Assembly: GCA_937974245.1 (NCBI GenBank)
Contig: CALJKV010000108.1
Coordinates: 10,293-74,292 of the forward strand
Length of the DNA: 64,000 nt
Direction of reading: 5' to 3'
DNA from: an uncultured Chloroflexota bacterium
GTDB taxonomy: Bacteria > Chloroflexota > Anaerolineae > Aggregatilineales > Phototrophicaceae
Shown one piece after another: positions 8,767 through 17,029 of this stretch. The notes under the pieces are model-generated. The model was not told where the DNA came from, searched no databases, and saw only the letters and a program-made list of their open reading frames with translations. Within the stretch, counting starts at the first letter, position 1. The number at the start of each line of letters is the position of its first letter. A program made the position numbers and the translations under genes.

Positions 8767-9759
8767 TCAAACCCCTTCAATCCGTTTGATAATCATGTCA
8801 ATGGCAACGGCCACGACCAGCACTGTGCCCTGGATCATCTGTTGCAGGAATGACGCGAGGCGCAGCAGGTTCATACCATTGCTGAGAACGCCGATCAGCA
8901 ACCCCCCAGTGACCGCGCCGATGACGTTACCGACACCCCCAAACAGACTCACACCCCCTAAAACAGCCGCCGCAATCGCGTCAAGTTCCATACCGACTGC
9001 CGCCTGTGGCTGTGCGGAAAACAGGCGAGCTGTGAGCAGCATCCCGCCCAGCGCCGCCAGCAGGCCGCTGCTGCCATATACGATCATCTTGACACGAGTC
9101 ACCGGCACTCCGGCGAGGCGTGCGGTTTCCTCGCTGCCACCAATCGCGTATATATGCAGGCCGAAGCGGGTCGCGCTCAGAATAACCGAAACAATCATCA
9201 CAATGGCAAGCGCTACCAGCACCGATACTGGCGTTTCCCCGAATACCGGCAGGGTCACATCACCGCGCCCGTAGAAGGTATATTGATCCACCCCATTGAG
9301 TGAAATTGGGCGGCCTTCGGTGTACAGCAGTGTCAGGCCGCGTCCAATCCCAAGCATCGCCAGCGTTGCGATGAACGGCGGGAGCTTACCCCAGATAATC
9401 AGCCCGCCATTGAGAAGACCGATGGCGAACCCCAGCGCCAGCGTTACCACCACACTGACTTCAAACGAAAACCCGTTATTGACGATCAACCCGGCGGAAA
9501 TCGCACCTGCCAGCGCCGCCACCGAACCCACCGAAAGATCAATCCCGGCGATAAGCATCGTGAGAGTCATGCCCACTGTGACGATCATCAACGCGGCATT
9601 CTGTTCGAGGATATTGACGAGGTTACGTGATTGGAAAAAGCGATCAGACTGGCTGGCGAAATAGGTCATCAGCCCGGCCAGCACGATCAGCACGATGCCG
9701 CGCCGCAGCAATCCACCGACAACCACCTGCCATGATAAATCGCGGACATGCGAAGTCAT
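8767..9759 (-). CDS. Ribose-type (CUT2) ABC transporter permease, second of operon
   Basis: The 330-residue polytopic protein (about 9-10 hydrophobic helices) belongs to the BPD_transp_2/RbsC family: NLVNILEQNA, GIDLSVGSVAALAG, PPFIATLAMLGIGRG and the C-terminal AAVLGGVSLFGG-GNV signature. It forms the membrane channel for a monosaccharide. Its ATG overlaps the stop of the upstream ATPase gene by four bases (ATGA), implying translational coupling. It is the last gene of the lacI-rbsD operon, which unusually encodes another, clearly different permease at 13353-14330, so the channel may be a heterodimer or two transporters may share one ATPase. Confidence 0.9.
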   Translation of the reverse strand: MTSHVRDLSWQVVVGGLLRRGIVLIVLAGLMTYFASQSDRFFQSRNLVNILEQNAALMIVTVGMTLTMLIAGIDLSVGSVAALAGAISAGLIVNNGFSFEVSVVVTLALGFAIGLLNGGLIIWGKLPPFIATLAMLGIGRGLTLLYTEGRPISLNGVDQYTFYGRGDVTLPVFGETPVSVLVALAIVMIVSVILSATRFGLHIYAIGGSEETARLAGVPVTRVKMIVYGSSGLLAALGGMLLTARLFSAQPQAAVGMELDAIAAAVLGGVSLFGGVGNVIGAVTGGLLIGVLSNGMNLLRLASFLQQMIQGTVLVVAVAIDMIIKRIEGV

Positions 9760-11282
9760 GAGCGAAAGCCCTCCTGAACCATGCCGGTTGCGGCAGTCAT
9801 CAGATCGTCCTGTGTGGCCCGCTGCGGGTCAAATTCCCCGGCGATACGCCCTTCGTGCATCACCAGCACCCGGTCACTCACGCCCAGGATCTCCGGCAGT
9901 TCGCTGGAAACCATGATGATCCCCACTCCTTCCGAGGCGAGCTGGCGCATCAGGCGGTAGATTTCGTGCTTTGCGCCCACGTCAATCCCGCGAGTGGGCT
10001 CATCCAGCATCAGGACACGCGGATTGAGCGTCATCCAGCGCGAGATAATGACTTTCTGCTGGTTGCCGCCGCTCAGGTTCTGGACTTTTTGTTGCGTGGA
10101 AGGCGTGCGAATGTCCAACCGGGTGATGAAGCCCTCCGCCAGCGCATTGACTGCGCCCCGGTTGACCAGGACTGCGCGCACCAGTTCCGCCAATCGGGTA
10201 ATTGCAATGTTGATAGCGACTGTCATAGCCGGGAACAGTCCTTGCCCCTTGCGGTCTTCTGTCACAAAGCCAATGCCGTGTTTAATCGCCTGGTCAGGGC
10301 GGCGGATATGAACCTGCTCACCGTCCACCCGAATGATTCCGCTGCTGGCCGGGTGCGCCCCAAAGATCGTTTCCAACGTTTCGGTACGCCCCGCGCCGAC
10401 TAATCCCGCGATACCCAGAATCTCGCCCTGGCGCAGTTGGAAGCTGATATCCTTCACCCGGTCACCCCGGTTCAGGTCTTTCACTTCCAGGATAACCTGC
10501 CCGGAAATGCTGCCGGTACGCGGCTCAAAAATCTGATCAACTTCGCGTCCGACCATGTATTTGATGAGGGTGTCCGTCGTCAGGTCAGCAATCGGGCTGG
10601 TTGCCACCCAGGCGCCATCACGCAGAACGGTGACACGGTCGCAGATCTCAAAGATTTCTTCCAGCCGGTGCGAAATGAAGATAATGGACACGCCACGATC
10701 CCGCAGCGCCCGCATCTGGCTGAACAGGGTTTCGACTTCACGATCCGTGAGCGATGAAGTTGGCTCATCCATGATGATGAGCCGGGCATCTAACGAGAGC
10801 GCTTTGGCGACCTCAATCATCTGCTGCTGGGCGAGCGAGAAAAAGCGCACGGGACGTCTGACATCAATCGTCAGTCCCAGTTCATCTACAATCCGCCCTG
10901 CGTCGGCGTACATCCTGCCCCAGTTGATCGTGCCGGGGATTATGCCGCCCGGTTCACGCCCCAGGAAGATGTTCTTCCCGGCATCCAGGTAGCCCACCAG
11001 CGCCAGTTCCTGGTGAATCATGCTGATCCCATTGCGCTGCGCGTCCTGGGGGGAGTGAATCTCAATGGCGTTTCCCTGCCAGACGATATTACCGCTATCC
11101 GCCCGGTACACTCCGTTAAGAATCTTCATCAGGGTGGATTTTCCCGCGCCATTTTCGCCGAGCAGGCCATGAATTTCGCCCGGCAGGACACTCATTGTCA
11201 CGTCGTTGAGCGCATGTACGCCGGGGAAGGATTTATGGATATTCTGGAGTCGCAGCAGGGCTTGCTTGTCGTCCTGGTTCAT
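9756..11282 (-). CDS. Ribose-type ABC transporter ATP-binding protein (RbsA/MglA-like)
   Basis: A 508-residue protein with two ABC domains. The first has Walker A GENGAGKST (42-50) and DEPTSSLTDREVE as Walker B/D-loop. The second has the degenerate Walker A GLVGAGRTE, a LSGGNQQK signature and DEPTRGIDVGAK, as is normal for CUT2 ATPases. It energises sugar uptake through one or both permeases of the operon. I start it at the ATG at 11282, preceded by AGGA, rather than the upstream in-frame ATG, because homology begins here. A hairpin at 11423-11449 separates it from the binding-protein gene. Confidence 0.92.
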   Translation of the reverse strand: MNQDDKQALLRLQNIHKSFPGVHALNDVTMSVLPGEIHGLLGENGAGKSTLMKILNGVYRADSGNIVWQGNAIEIHSPQDAQRNGISMIHQELALVGYLDAGKNIFLGREPGGIIPGTINWGRMYADAGRIVDELGLTIDVRRPVRFFSLAQQQMIEVAKALSLDARLIIMDEPTSSLTDREVETLFSQMRALRDRGVSIIFISHRLEEIFEICDRVTVLRDGAWVATSPIADLTTDTLIKYMVGREVDQIFEPRTGSISGQVILEVKDLNRGDRVKDISFQLRQGEILGIAGLVGAGRTETLETIFGAHPASSGIIRVDGEQVHIRRPDQAIKHGIGFVTEDRKGQGLFPAMTVAINIAITRLAELVRAVLVNRGAVNALAEGFITRLDIRTPSTQQKVQNLSGGNQQKVIISRWMTLNPRVLMLDEPTRGIDVGAKHEIYRLMRQLASEGVGIIMVSSELPEILGVSDRVLVMHEGRIAGEFDPQRATQDDLMTAATGMVQEGFRS

Positions 11283-11422
11283 GTATTTTTCCTGTGCAAT
11301 AAAATGAATTTCTTCTCCGCATGTAATTTTCAAACAGCATAAATTCGCTATTCAATGAAAGATCAAGCGCGTTTTCTGGTGCTCTATAAGTAGCATGTTC
11401 GATAAATACCTGTAGTTTTTCG

Positions 11423-11449
11423 TTGGGGAGAGACTTGGGCCCTCCCCAA
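11423..11449 (-). promoter_or_regulatory. Intercistronic hairpin between SBP and ATPase genes
   Basis: TTGGGGAGAG and CCCTCCCCAA form a stem of about 10 bp with one mismatch around a short loop. It lies in the 234-nt gap between the binding-protein stop and the ATPase start. No clean T-run follows in the direction of transcription, so I read it as an mRNA-stabilising or attenuating hairpin that would favour the binding protein. It is rich in the same GGGGAG units as the terminator at 8587. Confidence 0.5.
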
Positions 11450-11516
11450 CAACTTTCGCTTTTTATCCGGGCGATGCGACTGCCGCACCACCCCGATTAC
11501 AGTTTGTCCGAATAGT

Positions 11517-13226
11517 TTACTGTGCCGTCACCAGCGACAGCGCCACTGGTACACTCGCCGCGACCTCGCCGCCGCTCAGGTAGGTGATTGCTGCTTCCAC
11601 ACCCAACTGGCCGATGAGCGCGGGCTGCTGGGCAACCGTCGCCGCCAGCGTCCCGTTATTGACCGCTGCAACAGCGTCATCCACCGCGTCGAAACCGACA
11701 AAGGTGATGCCTTCACGCCCGGCTGCCGTCGCCGCTTCGATCGCGCCCAGGATCATTTCGTCATTGTGAGCGAACACACCGTTGATCGTGTCCTGTGCCT
11801 GAAGAATGTTCTCGAACACCGTCAGACCTTCCGCACGATTGAAGTTGGCCGTCTGCCGGGCAACCACTTCCACGCCTGCGCATGATTCGCTCATGTAAGC
11901 GTTGAAGCCTGCGCCACGATCACGGGCTGCCGATGTCCCCGGAATGCCTTCCAGTTCCACCACTTTGCCTGCGCCACCGAGCGCGTCACACAGGAACTGC
12001 GCCGCCAGCATACCACCGGCGACGTTATCCGATGCGACATGGCTGACGACTTCGCCGCCCGCCGCGCTGCGGTCTACTGTGAAGATGGGGATACCGGCGT
12101 CATTGGCCGCCAGGATGCTCGGCACAATCGCGTCCGAGTCGGTCGGGTTGACCAGGATGGCGTCCACGCCCTGAGCGATCAGGTCTTCGATATTGGCGGC
12201 TTCCGTCGCCGAGTCGTCCTGCGCGTCCAGCACGATGAGTTCCGCCCCGGCAGCGTCAGCGGCGGCCTGTGCGCCTTCCACCAGTGTCACAAAGAACGGG
12301 TTATTCAGTGTCGATACCGATAGGCCAATGGTGAACTTCTGCACCAGTGCCAGGGAAACCGGGACACTTTCGGCCACTGTTTCACCATTCAGGTAGGCCA
12401 GCGCTGTTTCCACACCCAACTGGCCGATGAGCGCGGGCTGCTGGGCAACCGTCGCCGCCAGCGTCCCGTTATTGACCGCTGCAACAGCGTCATCCACCGC
12501 GTCGAAACCGACAAAGGTGATGCCTTCACGCCCGGCTGCCGTCGCCGCTTCGATCGCGCCCAGGATCATTTCGTCATTGTGAGCGAACACACCGTTGATC
12601 GTGTCCTGTGCCTGAAGAATGTTCTCGAACACCGTCAGACCTTCCGCACGATTGAAGTTGGCCGTCTGCCGGGCAACCACTTCCACGCCTGCGCATGATT
12701 CGCTCATGTAAGCGTTGAAGCCTGCGCCACGATCACGGGCTGCCGATGTCCCCGGAATGCCTTCCAGTTCCACCACTTTGCCTGCGCCACCGAGCGCGTC
12801 ACACAGGAACTGCGCCGCCAGCATACCACCGGCGACGTTATCCGATGCGACATGGCTGACGACTTCGCCGCCCGCCGCGCTGCGGTCTACTGTGAAGATG
12901 GGGATACCGGCGTCATTGGCCGCCAGGATGCTCGGCACAATCGCGTCCGAGTCGGTCGGGTTGACCAGGATGGCGTCCACGCCCTGAGCGATCAGGTCTT
13001 CGATATTGGCGGCTTCCGTCGCCGAGTCGTCCTGCGCGTCCAGCACGATGAGTTCCGCCCCGGCAGCGTCAGCGGCGGCCTGTGCGCCTTCCACCAGTGT
13101 CACAAAGAACGGGTTATTCAGTGTCGATACCGATAGGCCAATGGTCGGCGCATCCTGCGCGGTGGTTACGACCACAGACAGCAGGGCCATCATAATAACA
13201 AGAACAAGGGTGAGTGTTTTACGCAT
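11517..13226 (-). CDS. Tandem-duplicated sugar-binding protein (two RbsB-like domains)
   Basis: The 569-residue product has a signal peptide (about 1-23, ending TTAQ) and two complete periplasmic-binding-protein type 1 domains: 28-298 and 299-569. Each starts with TIGLSVSTLNNPFF and contains VDAILVNPTDSDA, TVDRSAAGGEV and FAHNDEMILGA. The DNA of the two domains is identical over 738 bp (11595-12332 and 12408-13145, offset 813 bp), while the last 20-25 codons of each copy differ (VETALAYLNGETVAESVP versus VEAAITYLSGGEVAASVP, 18 residues each). Single RbsB proteins have one such domain. The start at 13226 is preceded by AGGAGA at 7 nt. It should deliver a pentose or hexose to the permeases. Either a very recent duplication or gene conversion, or an assembly artefact, explains the identity. 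Confidence 0.85.
   Translation of the reverse strand: MRKTLTLVLVIMMALLSVVVTTAQDAPTIGLSVSTLNNPFFVTLVEGAQAAADAAGAELIVLDAQDDSATEAANIEDLIAQGVDAILVNPTDSDAIVPSILAANDAGIPIFTVDRSAAGGEVVSHVASDNVAGGMLAAQFLCDALGGAGKVVELEGIPGTSAARDRGAGFNAYMSESCAGVEVVARQTANFNRAEGLTVFENILQAQDTINGVFAHNDEMILGAIEAATAAGREGITFVGFDAVDDAVAAVNNGTLAATVAQQPALIGQLGVETALAYLNGETVAESVPVSLALVQKFTIGLSVSTLNNPFFVTLVEGAQAAADAAGAELIVLDAQDDSATEAANIEDLIAQGVDAILVNPTDSDAIVPSILAANDAGIPIFTVDRSAAGGEVVSHVASDNVAGGMLAAQFLCDALGGAGKVVELEGIPGTSAARDRGAGFNAYMSESCAGVEVVARQTANFNRAEGLTVFENILQAQDTINGVFAHNDEMILGAIEAATAAGREGITFVGFDAVDDAVAAVNNGTLAATVAQQPALIGQLGVEAAITYLSGGEVAASVPVALSLVTAQ
11595..12332. repeat. 738-bp perfect direct repeat, copy A
   Basis: This segment matches 12408-13145 base for base by eye. 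It encodes residues of the C-terminal domain of the tandem binding protein. The flanking bases differ at both ends (CTGC versus CTGT on the low-coordinate side; GAAC versus CGGC on the high side). Confidence 0.9.
12408..13145. repeat. 738-bp perfect direct repeat, copy B
   Basis: This is the second copy of the repeat at 11595-12332, offset by 813 bp (271 codons, in frame). It encodes the N-terminal domain of the tandem binding protein. Confidence 0.9.
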
Positions 13227-13352
13227 GAGAGAGTTCTCCTGTATACAAATGCTTTTTTCTGAATAGTTCACTTGCGAGAAAATGCTACATATTGGTCCAG
13301 CCATCACCTCCTTAACGACTTTCACACCGGTTGACATAGTGCAGCGTGTTGA

Positions 13353-14330
13353 TTACCGGATAGCACGGTATAACAACAGCGCCAGCGCGATCACGACACC
13401 GCTGGCAATATCCTGATAAAAAGATGGAATCTCCAATAAGTTGAGGCCATTGTTGAGGACGGCAATAATCAGCACGCCGATCAAGGTGCCAGACACCGTC
13501 CCTTCGCCCCCGCTGAAACTTGTGCCACCCACGACAACGGCGGCGATCGCGTCAAACTCGGATAACGCCCCGGCGGTAGGTTGGGCGCTGTTCAAACGCC
13601 CCATAAGGATGATCCCAGCGAAAGCCGCCAGCGCCCCAGAAACGATATAGACAAACATCTTGATGCGCTTGACCGGCAATCCGCTCAGATAGGCGGCTTC
13701 TTCGTTATTGCCCATCGCGTAGATGTAGCGACCAAAGGGGACATGATTCAACAGGACATACGCCAGAATATACAGGATTCCTGCTGCCAGGATCGGCACG
13801 GGAATTCCATTCAGCTCCGCGCTGCCCAGGAAGCGAACCCCTGCGCCCAATTCCGCCATACCGGTAATCGGCTGGCCGTTGGTATACTGCAAAGCCGCCC
13901 CGCGTGCGAAGGTCATCATGCCGAGCGTGGCGATAAAGGGCGGAATCTTTATCCACGTGACCAGTACGCCGTTAATCATCCCGGCAGCACCGCCGACGAA
14001 TACTGCAATGCCGATTGCGCCTAAGGGTGTGACCCCCGTGACGTCCCCTCGTGAGAGCAGATCTGCCGCGACAACGGTGGCGAATGCGAGCACCGACCCT
14101 ACCGACAGGTCAAGCCCGCGTATGAGGATGACCATCATCATGCCAATAGAGATAATGCCGTTAATGCTGGCCTGGCGCAGCACGTTACGCAGGTTATCCA
14201 CTGTGAGGAAACGATCTGAAGCGAGGGAGATGATCCCGCACAGCAGCAATAACGACAGCAGTAAGCCATACGATTGAAAGAAGGTGCGCCAGTCAAAGGG
14301 GCGTTTTTCCTCTACGGCCTGGGCGGTCAT
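13353..14330 (-). CDS. Ribose-type (CUT2) ABC transporter permease, first of operon
   Basis: A 325-residue RbsC-like channel protein with about 9-10 hydrophobic helices: RGLDLSVGSVLAFA, PPFIATLGMMTFARG, AAYLSGLPVKRIK and VVGGTSFSGGEGTV. Its ATG overlaps the rbsD stop by one base (TGATG), so the two are coupled. It differs strongly from the permease at 8767-9759, so it is not a recent copy. A 126-nt gap leads to the binding-protein gene. The most likely substrate class is a pentose, because of rbsD. Confidence 0.9.
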   Translation of the reverse strand: MTAQAVEEKRPFDWRTFFQSYGLLLSLLLLCGIISLASDRFLTVDNLRNVLRQASINGIISIGMMMVILIRGLDLSVGSVLAFATVVAADLLSRGDVTGVTPLGAIGIAVFVGGAAGMINGVLVTWIKIPPFIATLGMMTFARGAALQYTNGQPITGMAELGAGVRFLGSAELNGIPVPILAAGILYILAYVLLNHVPFGRYIYAMGNNEEAAYLSGLPVKRIKMFVYIVSGALAAFAGIILMGRLNSAQPTAGALSEFDAIAAVVVGGTSFSGGEGTVSGTLIGVLIIAVLNNGLNLLEIPSFYQDIASGVVIALALLLYRAIR

Positions 14331-14725
14331 CAGAACACGACTCCTGCAATGAGAATGATATTGGCGTAGGGTGTGAATTCGCCGGTACGGGCGATGGCCC
14401 GCGCTGTCTGTGTGTACTGCTTGAATACGGTGTGTGGGACAACCTGCACCTCAATACCGGGCAGTCGCGCCAGAATGGCCTGGTGCATCTCCGGGCTGGC
14501 CTTCTCCAGTTCCTGCGCGATGACCGCCCCTTCAATCTGCATCTCGCCCAACACCGCATCCAGCACATTCAGGAAGGCAGGGACGCCGGCACTCACGGCG
14601 AGGTCAATGCGTTCGGTGTTGGTGGGAATAGGCAGGCCGGCATCGCATACGCACAGCGTATCCATGTGTCCCATTCCGGCGATGACAGTGGATAAAGGTT
14701 GGTTGAGGAGTCCGGTTTTCTTCAT
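14330..14725 (-). CDS. rbsD: D-ribose pyranase RbsD
   Basis: The 131-residue protein aligns along its length with RbsD, which speeds the interconversion of beta-pyranose and furanose sugars so that a kinase can use the furanose. Conserved residues are seen: GHMDTL (His20), CDAGLPIP (Asp28), His98, and PYANIIL (Tyr120, Asn122). The C-terminus GVVF matches the family. It sits between lacI and the first permease gene of the operon. No ribokinase gene is present in the window, so the phosphorylation step must be encoded elsewhere or the substrate is handled differently. Confidence 0.92.
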   Translation of the reverse strand: MKKTGLLNQPLSTVIAGMGHMDTLCVCDAGLPIPTNTERIDLAVSAGVPAFLNVLDAVLGEMQIEGAVIAQELEKASPEMHQAILARLPGIEVQVVPHTVFKQYTQTARAIARTGEFTPYANIILIAGVVF

Positions 14726-14857
14726 CTACATTGCTCCTGGTGCAAAAACACTACAGGTCAAGTGATCAGGACTAACACATTTCAGAGCATTTTTCTCGCA
14801 GGGCTGCCAGATATTGCCCCCTTTTGGGCTGCCCTCACTGCTTAAGGTCCACCCAGA

Positions 14858-15859
14858 TCACCCCAAAGGTTTACACGAATCCCGCTCAACCAGCGATACA
14901 GGCAGCATGTCGTGACGGGCTGGCACATCTGGGTCGTCAAATCGTTCGAATAGGCGCTCAACCGCGAGATACCCCAGCTCACGCGCGGGTTGGGCGATCG
15001 TCGTCAGGCGCGGGTTATAGTAGGATGCCAGTGGGATATCATCGTACCCAATGACCGAAACATCCCCCGGCACACGCAGCCCCGCGTCTTGCAGCGCGGC
15101 AACCGCACCAATCGCCATAAGATCATTGCAGGCGAAAATCGCTGTAGGACTATCTTCTAGCGCCAGCAGTTTTTGGGCGGCATGATACCCGCTCTCATGC
15201 TGGAAGTCCCCGGTAACAATCCACGATCTATCCGGCACGATCCCCGTGGCAGCAAAAGCGTCCCGGTAGCCCTGCACCCGCGCCGCGCTGGGCGTGAGGA
15301 ACGATGGGCCGGTGACACAGCCAATCCGGCGATGCCCCAGCGCGAGTAAATGCGCTGTCGCCAGCCTCCCGCCACCCTGGTTATCGGTGAAAATCTCATC
15401 CACCGCGGCCAATTCGGTTGAACGATCAACCATGACCGCCGGGGTCTTGTTTTCGCGCAGCAGGTGAATCGAATCGTCGAATGCGCCGGTGCTGATGAGC
15501 AAAATCCCATCTACCTGACGCGAAAGCAGAACTTTGAGATACGACTGTTCACGTTCGGGGTCATCGTTGGCGTTACCCATGATGATGTGGTAATCCTGCT
15601 CAAAGCAGGCGGCTTCGATCCCGGCGAGGATTTCGGCAAAGTAGGGGTTGGCGCTGTTAGGCAGCAGGACGCCGATCGTGTAGGTCTTGCGGTTGCGGAG
15701 GCTGCTGGCAACACGGTTGTGTTGGTAGTTGAGCTGCTTCATGGCGACCAGCACACGCTCACGAGTATCGGGACTGACGTAGCGCGTCTCGTTAATGACG
15801 TGCGAAATCGTCGAGATAGACACATTAGCGGCTTTTGCCACATCACGGATGGTTGCCAT
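14858..15859 (-). CDS. LacI family transcriptional regulator of the ribose-like operon
   Basis: The 333-residue protein has an N-terminal LacI helix-turn-helix and hinge (ATIRDVAKAANVSISTISHV, then ASSLR near 55), followed by a sugar-sensing type 1 periplasmic-binding-like domain (IGVLLPNSANPYFAEI, FACNDLMAIG, VSVIGYDDIPLASYY). The ATG at 15859 is chosen because the HTH starts there; the longer in-frame ORF would run through the operator and promoter. It is the first gene of the minus-strand operon, and the double operator at 15893-15920 suggests that it represses its own transcription and that of the transporter until sugar binds. Confidence 0.92.
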   Translation of the reverse strand: MATIRDVAKAANVSISTISHVINETRYVSPDTRERVLVAMKQLNYQHNRVASSLRNRKTYTIGVLLPNSANPYFAEILAGIEAACFEQDYHIIMGNANDDPEREQSYLKVLLSRQVDGILLISTGAFDDSIHLLRENKTPAVMVDRSTELAAVDEIFTDNQGGGRLATAHLLALGHRRIGCVTGPSFLTPSAARVQGYRDAFAATGIVPDRSWIVTGDFQHESGYHAAQKLLALEDSPTAIFACNDLMAIGAVAALQDAGLRVPGDVSVIGYDDIPLASYYNPRLTTIAQPARELGYLAVERLFERFDDPDVPARHDMLPVSLVERDSCKPLG

Positions 15860-15892
15860 CAAAAAGTACTCGTTCAGGTAAAAACTATTTTT

Positions 15893-15920
15893 ATCGAAAC
15901 GTTTACGCAAACGTTTCGAT
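15893..15920. promoter_or_regulatory. LacI-type double operator
   Basis: ATCGAAACGTTT, a 4-bp spacer, then AAACGTTTCGAT: a perfect 12-bp inverted repeat that contains two AAACGTTT palindromes (15897-15904 and 15909-15916). This core is typical of LacI/PurR/RbsR operators. It lies just downstream of the predicted -10 of the lacI promoter and so covers the likely transcription start. Confidence 0.8.
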
Positions 15921-15923
15921 AGA

Positions 15924-15952
15924 ACTATAACACATTCACCTGACGGCTGCAA
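15924..15952 (-). promoter_or_regulatory. Sigma-70 promoter of lacI-rbs operon
   Basis: On the minus strand TTGCAG, a 17-bp spacer, then TATAGT, with an extended -10 TG one base upstream. The predicted start falls within the AAACGTTT operator. Confidence 0.7.
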
Positions 15953-15978
15953 ATAGTTGGTCTGGTCAATAAGCCTAA

Positions 15979-16089
15979 AGGTAGCGAAGCGGCGGCCAGG
16001 TTTCATCTTCTTGAGAAAAGATCAAGACAGTATTTTGATGCTGAAATCGTATGTCTCAAGAACTGCACATCCCCGCGGCTTCGCTACCT
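15979..16089. repeat. Nested long inverted repeat in lacI/SDR intergenic region
   Basis: Outer arms of 17 bp (15979-15995 and 16073-16089, one mismatch; core GGTAGCGAAGC) enclose inner 9-bp arms TTCTTGAGA (16008-16016) and TCTCAAGAA (16054-16062) and a 37-nt loop. The result is a hairpin of about 110 nt between the divergent lacI and SDR genes. It could be a MITE-like element, a structured leader or a small RNA; no T-run marks it as a terminator. Confidence 0.55.
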
Positions 16090-16108
16090 CTGCCTCTTAT
16101 AGCACTTT

Positions 16109-16137
16109 TTGGCAAAAACTTAGGATCATAGTATCAT
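16109..16137 (+). promoter_or_regulatory. Promoter of SDR-ADH genes
   Basis: TTGGCA at 16109-16114, a 17-bp spacer, then TATCAT at 16132-16137. The -10 lies inside the ATCATAG palindromic box at 16125-16142, which is shared with the promoter of the cupin gene. Confidence 0.6.
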
Positions 16138-16142
16138 ATGAT
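16125..16142. promoter_or_regulatory. Candidate GntR operator, site 1
   Basis: ATCATAGTATCATATGAT has 6-bp inverted ends (ATCATA/TATGAT). It matches the site at 20124-20141 in 16 of 18 positions. Both overlap the -10 of a promoter in the catabolic region that encodes a single GntR regulator. Confidence 0.55.
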
Positions 16143-16226
16143 GATGAGTGAAATGCACCTAAGGGTGCCATATCAATGACATCTGCGTCCTAAAGCGTGG
16201 ATTCTTTGCAGAAAGGTTATGAAGAA

Positions 16227-16997
16227 ATGGGCAATTTATTGGACCTAACAGATCGCGTAGCTATTGTGACAGGGGGTGGACAAGGCATCGGACGCGAAAT
16301 CGTACGCACCCTGGCTAATGCGGGAGCGCATGTCGCCATCGCCGAGTTCAATCCGCAAACGGCAGAAGACGCTGCACAAGAAGTCAAGGGATTAGGGCGA
16401 CAATCGCTTGCTGTCCAAACCGATGTGCGCGATCACGACAGTGTCGAAGCGATGGTTGCTGCGGTGCTTGCTAAATTTGGCAAAATCGACATTCTTGTCA
16501 ACAATGCCGGCATTGCGCTCAATGTCCCCTCGGAAACCTGTACCGTTGAAGAATGGAATCGCATTCTTGGCGTGAACCTGTACGGCGTGATCTGGTGCTG
16601 CACGGCGGTTGGGCGCCATATGCTGGAACGGAAATCTGGTGCGGTTGTGAATATCGCTTCAATTTCGGGATCAATCGTCAACAAGCCACAGCCGCAAGCG
16701 GGCTACAATATATCTAAAGCGGGTGTGATCATGCTGACGAAGTCACTGGCAGCTGAATGGGCGACACGTGGCGTCCGTGTGAACAGTGTTTCGCCCGGTT
16801 ATATCGGGACGGAATTACTCAATAAAGGGCTGAAAGAATATCCCGATTGGGGTAAGGTCTGGTTCGAGATGACGCCGCAAGGGCGTCTGGGCAAACCGAG
16901 CGATGTCGCTAATGCCGTATTGTATCTGGCTTCAGACGCCGCAGAGTACGCGACAGGCACGGACCTGATTATTGACGGCGGTTATACCCTCTGGTAA
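16227..16997 (+). CDS. SDR family sugar/polyol dehydrogenase
   Basis: A 256-residue classical short-chain dehydrogenase. TGGGQGIG (15-22), NNAG (92-95), catalytic Ser145, Tyr160 and Lys164 (GYNISK) and the C-terminal IIDGGYTLW are intact. An acidic residue after the second strand (AEF, E40) suggests NAD rather than NADP. I chose the ATG at 16227 with AAAGG about 10 nt upstream, over the GTG at 16197. The start of a carbohydrate catabolic cluster suggests oxidation of a polyol or sugar (the sorbitol, xylitol or gluconate 5-dehydrogenase type); the substrate cannot be read from the sequence. Expression probably depends on the box at 16125. Confidence 0.87.
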   Translation: MGNLLDLTDRVAIVTGGGQGIGREIVRTLANAGAHVAIAEFNPQTAEDAAQEVKGLGRQSLAVQTDVRDHDSVEAMVAAVLAKFGKIDILVNNAGIALNVPSETCTVEEWNRILGVNLYGVIWCCTAVGRHMLERKSGAVVNIASISGSIVNKPQPQAGYNISKAGVIMLTKSLAAEWATRGVRVNSVSPGYIGTELLNKGLKEYPDWGKVWFEMTPQGRLGKPSDVANAVLYLASDAAEYATGTDLIIDGGYTLW

Positions 16998-17029
16998 ATG
17001 CTTCTAGTGATTCAAAAGTAGGAAAAGAT

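Noticed and set aside
11902..12987. Pairs of identical plus-strand ORFs of 90 and 94 residues
   Set aside because: They are shadows on the opposite strand of the duplicated binding-protein domains; their identity only confirms the 738-bp repeat.
15862..16006. Upstream extension of the LacI regulator
   Set aside because: The extension would run through the promoter and operator; the helix-turn-helix begins at the ATG at 15859.
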